Below are positions 34,333 through 34,449 of a DNA stretch of 34,449 nt, piece after piece. The stretch comes from an uncultured Eubacteriales bacterium (GTDB lineage: Bacteria; Bacillota; Clostridia; Christensenellales; Aristaeellaceae), in contig CADBVG010000004.1 of the NCBI GenBank assembly GCA_902798105.1, positions 1 to 34,449 of the forward strand, in the 5' to 3' direction. Below the pieces are notes generated by a model. It ran no database searches. It was not told the origin of the DNA and saw only the letters and a program-made list of their open reading frames with translations. A program made the position numbers and the translations under genes. Numbering within the stretch: position 1 is the stretch's first letter; each line of letters starts with the position of its first letter.

Positions 34333-34367
34333 AATTCTGATTTGTCGCGAGGCGACAAATCAGAATT
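34333..34367. repeat. Palindromic ATTCTGATTT element, copy 5
   Basis: A perfect 16-bp inverted repeat, AATTCTGATTTGTCGC (34333-34348) with its complement (34352-34367), loop GAG. This is the only copy not adjoining a stop codon inside the window; a gene ending beyond the right edge could supply one further away. Confidence 0.9.
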
Positions 34368-34368
34368 C

Positions 34369-34400
34369 AGGTTTTAGGTTATAGGTTTTAGGTGTTAGGG
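34369..34400 (+). repeat. Short TTTTAGGT tandem repeats
   Basis: GGTTTTAGGTTATAGGTTTTAGGTGTTAGG is built of imperfect 7- to 8-base units. It adjoins the palindromic element and is strongly AT-rich compared with the genes. A weak hairpin (GAAATCC/GGATTTC, 34407-34424) followed by TTTT comes after it and might be a terminator on the plus strand. Confidence 0.6.
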
Positions 34401-34449
34401 AAGGAGGAAATCCTTGCGGATTTCTTTTGATTAAAGGGTCCGAGAAGCG

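Overview
The window looks like chromosomal DNA from a GC-rich, monoderm member of the Clostridia. Evidence: oppA, topB, rel, hemZ and secDF of Firmicutes type, strong AGGAGG ribosome binding sites, sigma-A promoters, a T-box upstream of thrS, and a CxxC DUF1858 protein typical of anaerobes. A gut lineage near Christensenellales is only a guess. No phage, IS transposase, tRNA, rRNA or CRISPR array was seen.

Layout. 92-1246 (-) is a secreted transglutaminase-like protein. 1528-3562 (+) holds a DUF1858 protein and a phosphoglucomutase, closed by a bidirectional terminator at 3574-3615. From 17721 down to 3670 runs an unbroken minus-strand series of eleven genes behind one strong promoter (17787-17815): secD, secF, recJ, rel, dtd, an MBL hydrolase, hemZ, three cyclophilins in tandem, and topB. 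From 25531 down to 17999 is an oligopeptide ABC operon (oppB-oppC-oppD-oppF, then two binding proteins) with its own promoter and terminator. Divergent from it is thrS (+) under a T-box, followed by a GH27 glycosidase. The right end (29469-34211, -) carries an OmpR-type response regulator and kinase pair, a secreted peptidoglycan-binding-domain protein, an HD phosphohydrolase and a free-methionine-sulfoxide reductase.

Most notable points. (1) Both oligopeptide-binding proteins appear circularly permuted: the roughly 70 residues that normally end the OppA/DppA fold sit directly after the signal peptide, and the protein stops where that segment should begin. (2) SecF is nearly twice normal length because its extracytoplasmic P1 region is duplicated and each copy carries an acidic Glu/Ala-rich insert; one insert contains four 13-residue tandem repeats. 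(3) A palindrome (AATTCTGATTT ... AAATCAGAATT) occurs five times; four copies touch or supply the stop codon of a minus-strand gene. (4) Three adjacent cyclophilins appear aimed at cytosol, cell exterior and membrane surface, and the membrane one has altered active-site residues.

Functionally the window is mostly housekeeping (protein export, DNA repair, stringent response, haem, translation) plus peptide uptake and one small envelope-related signalling cluster.
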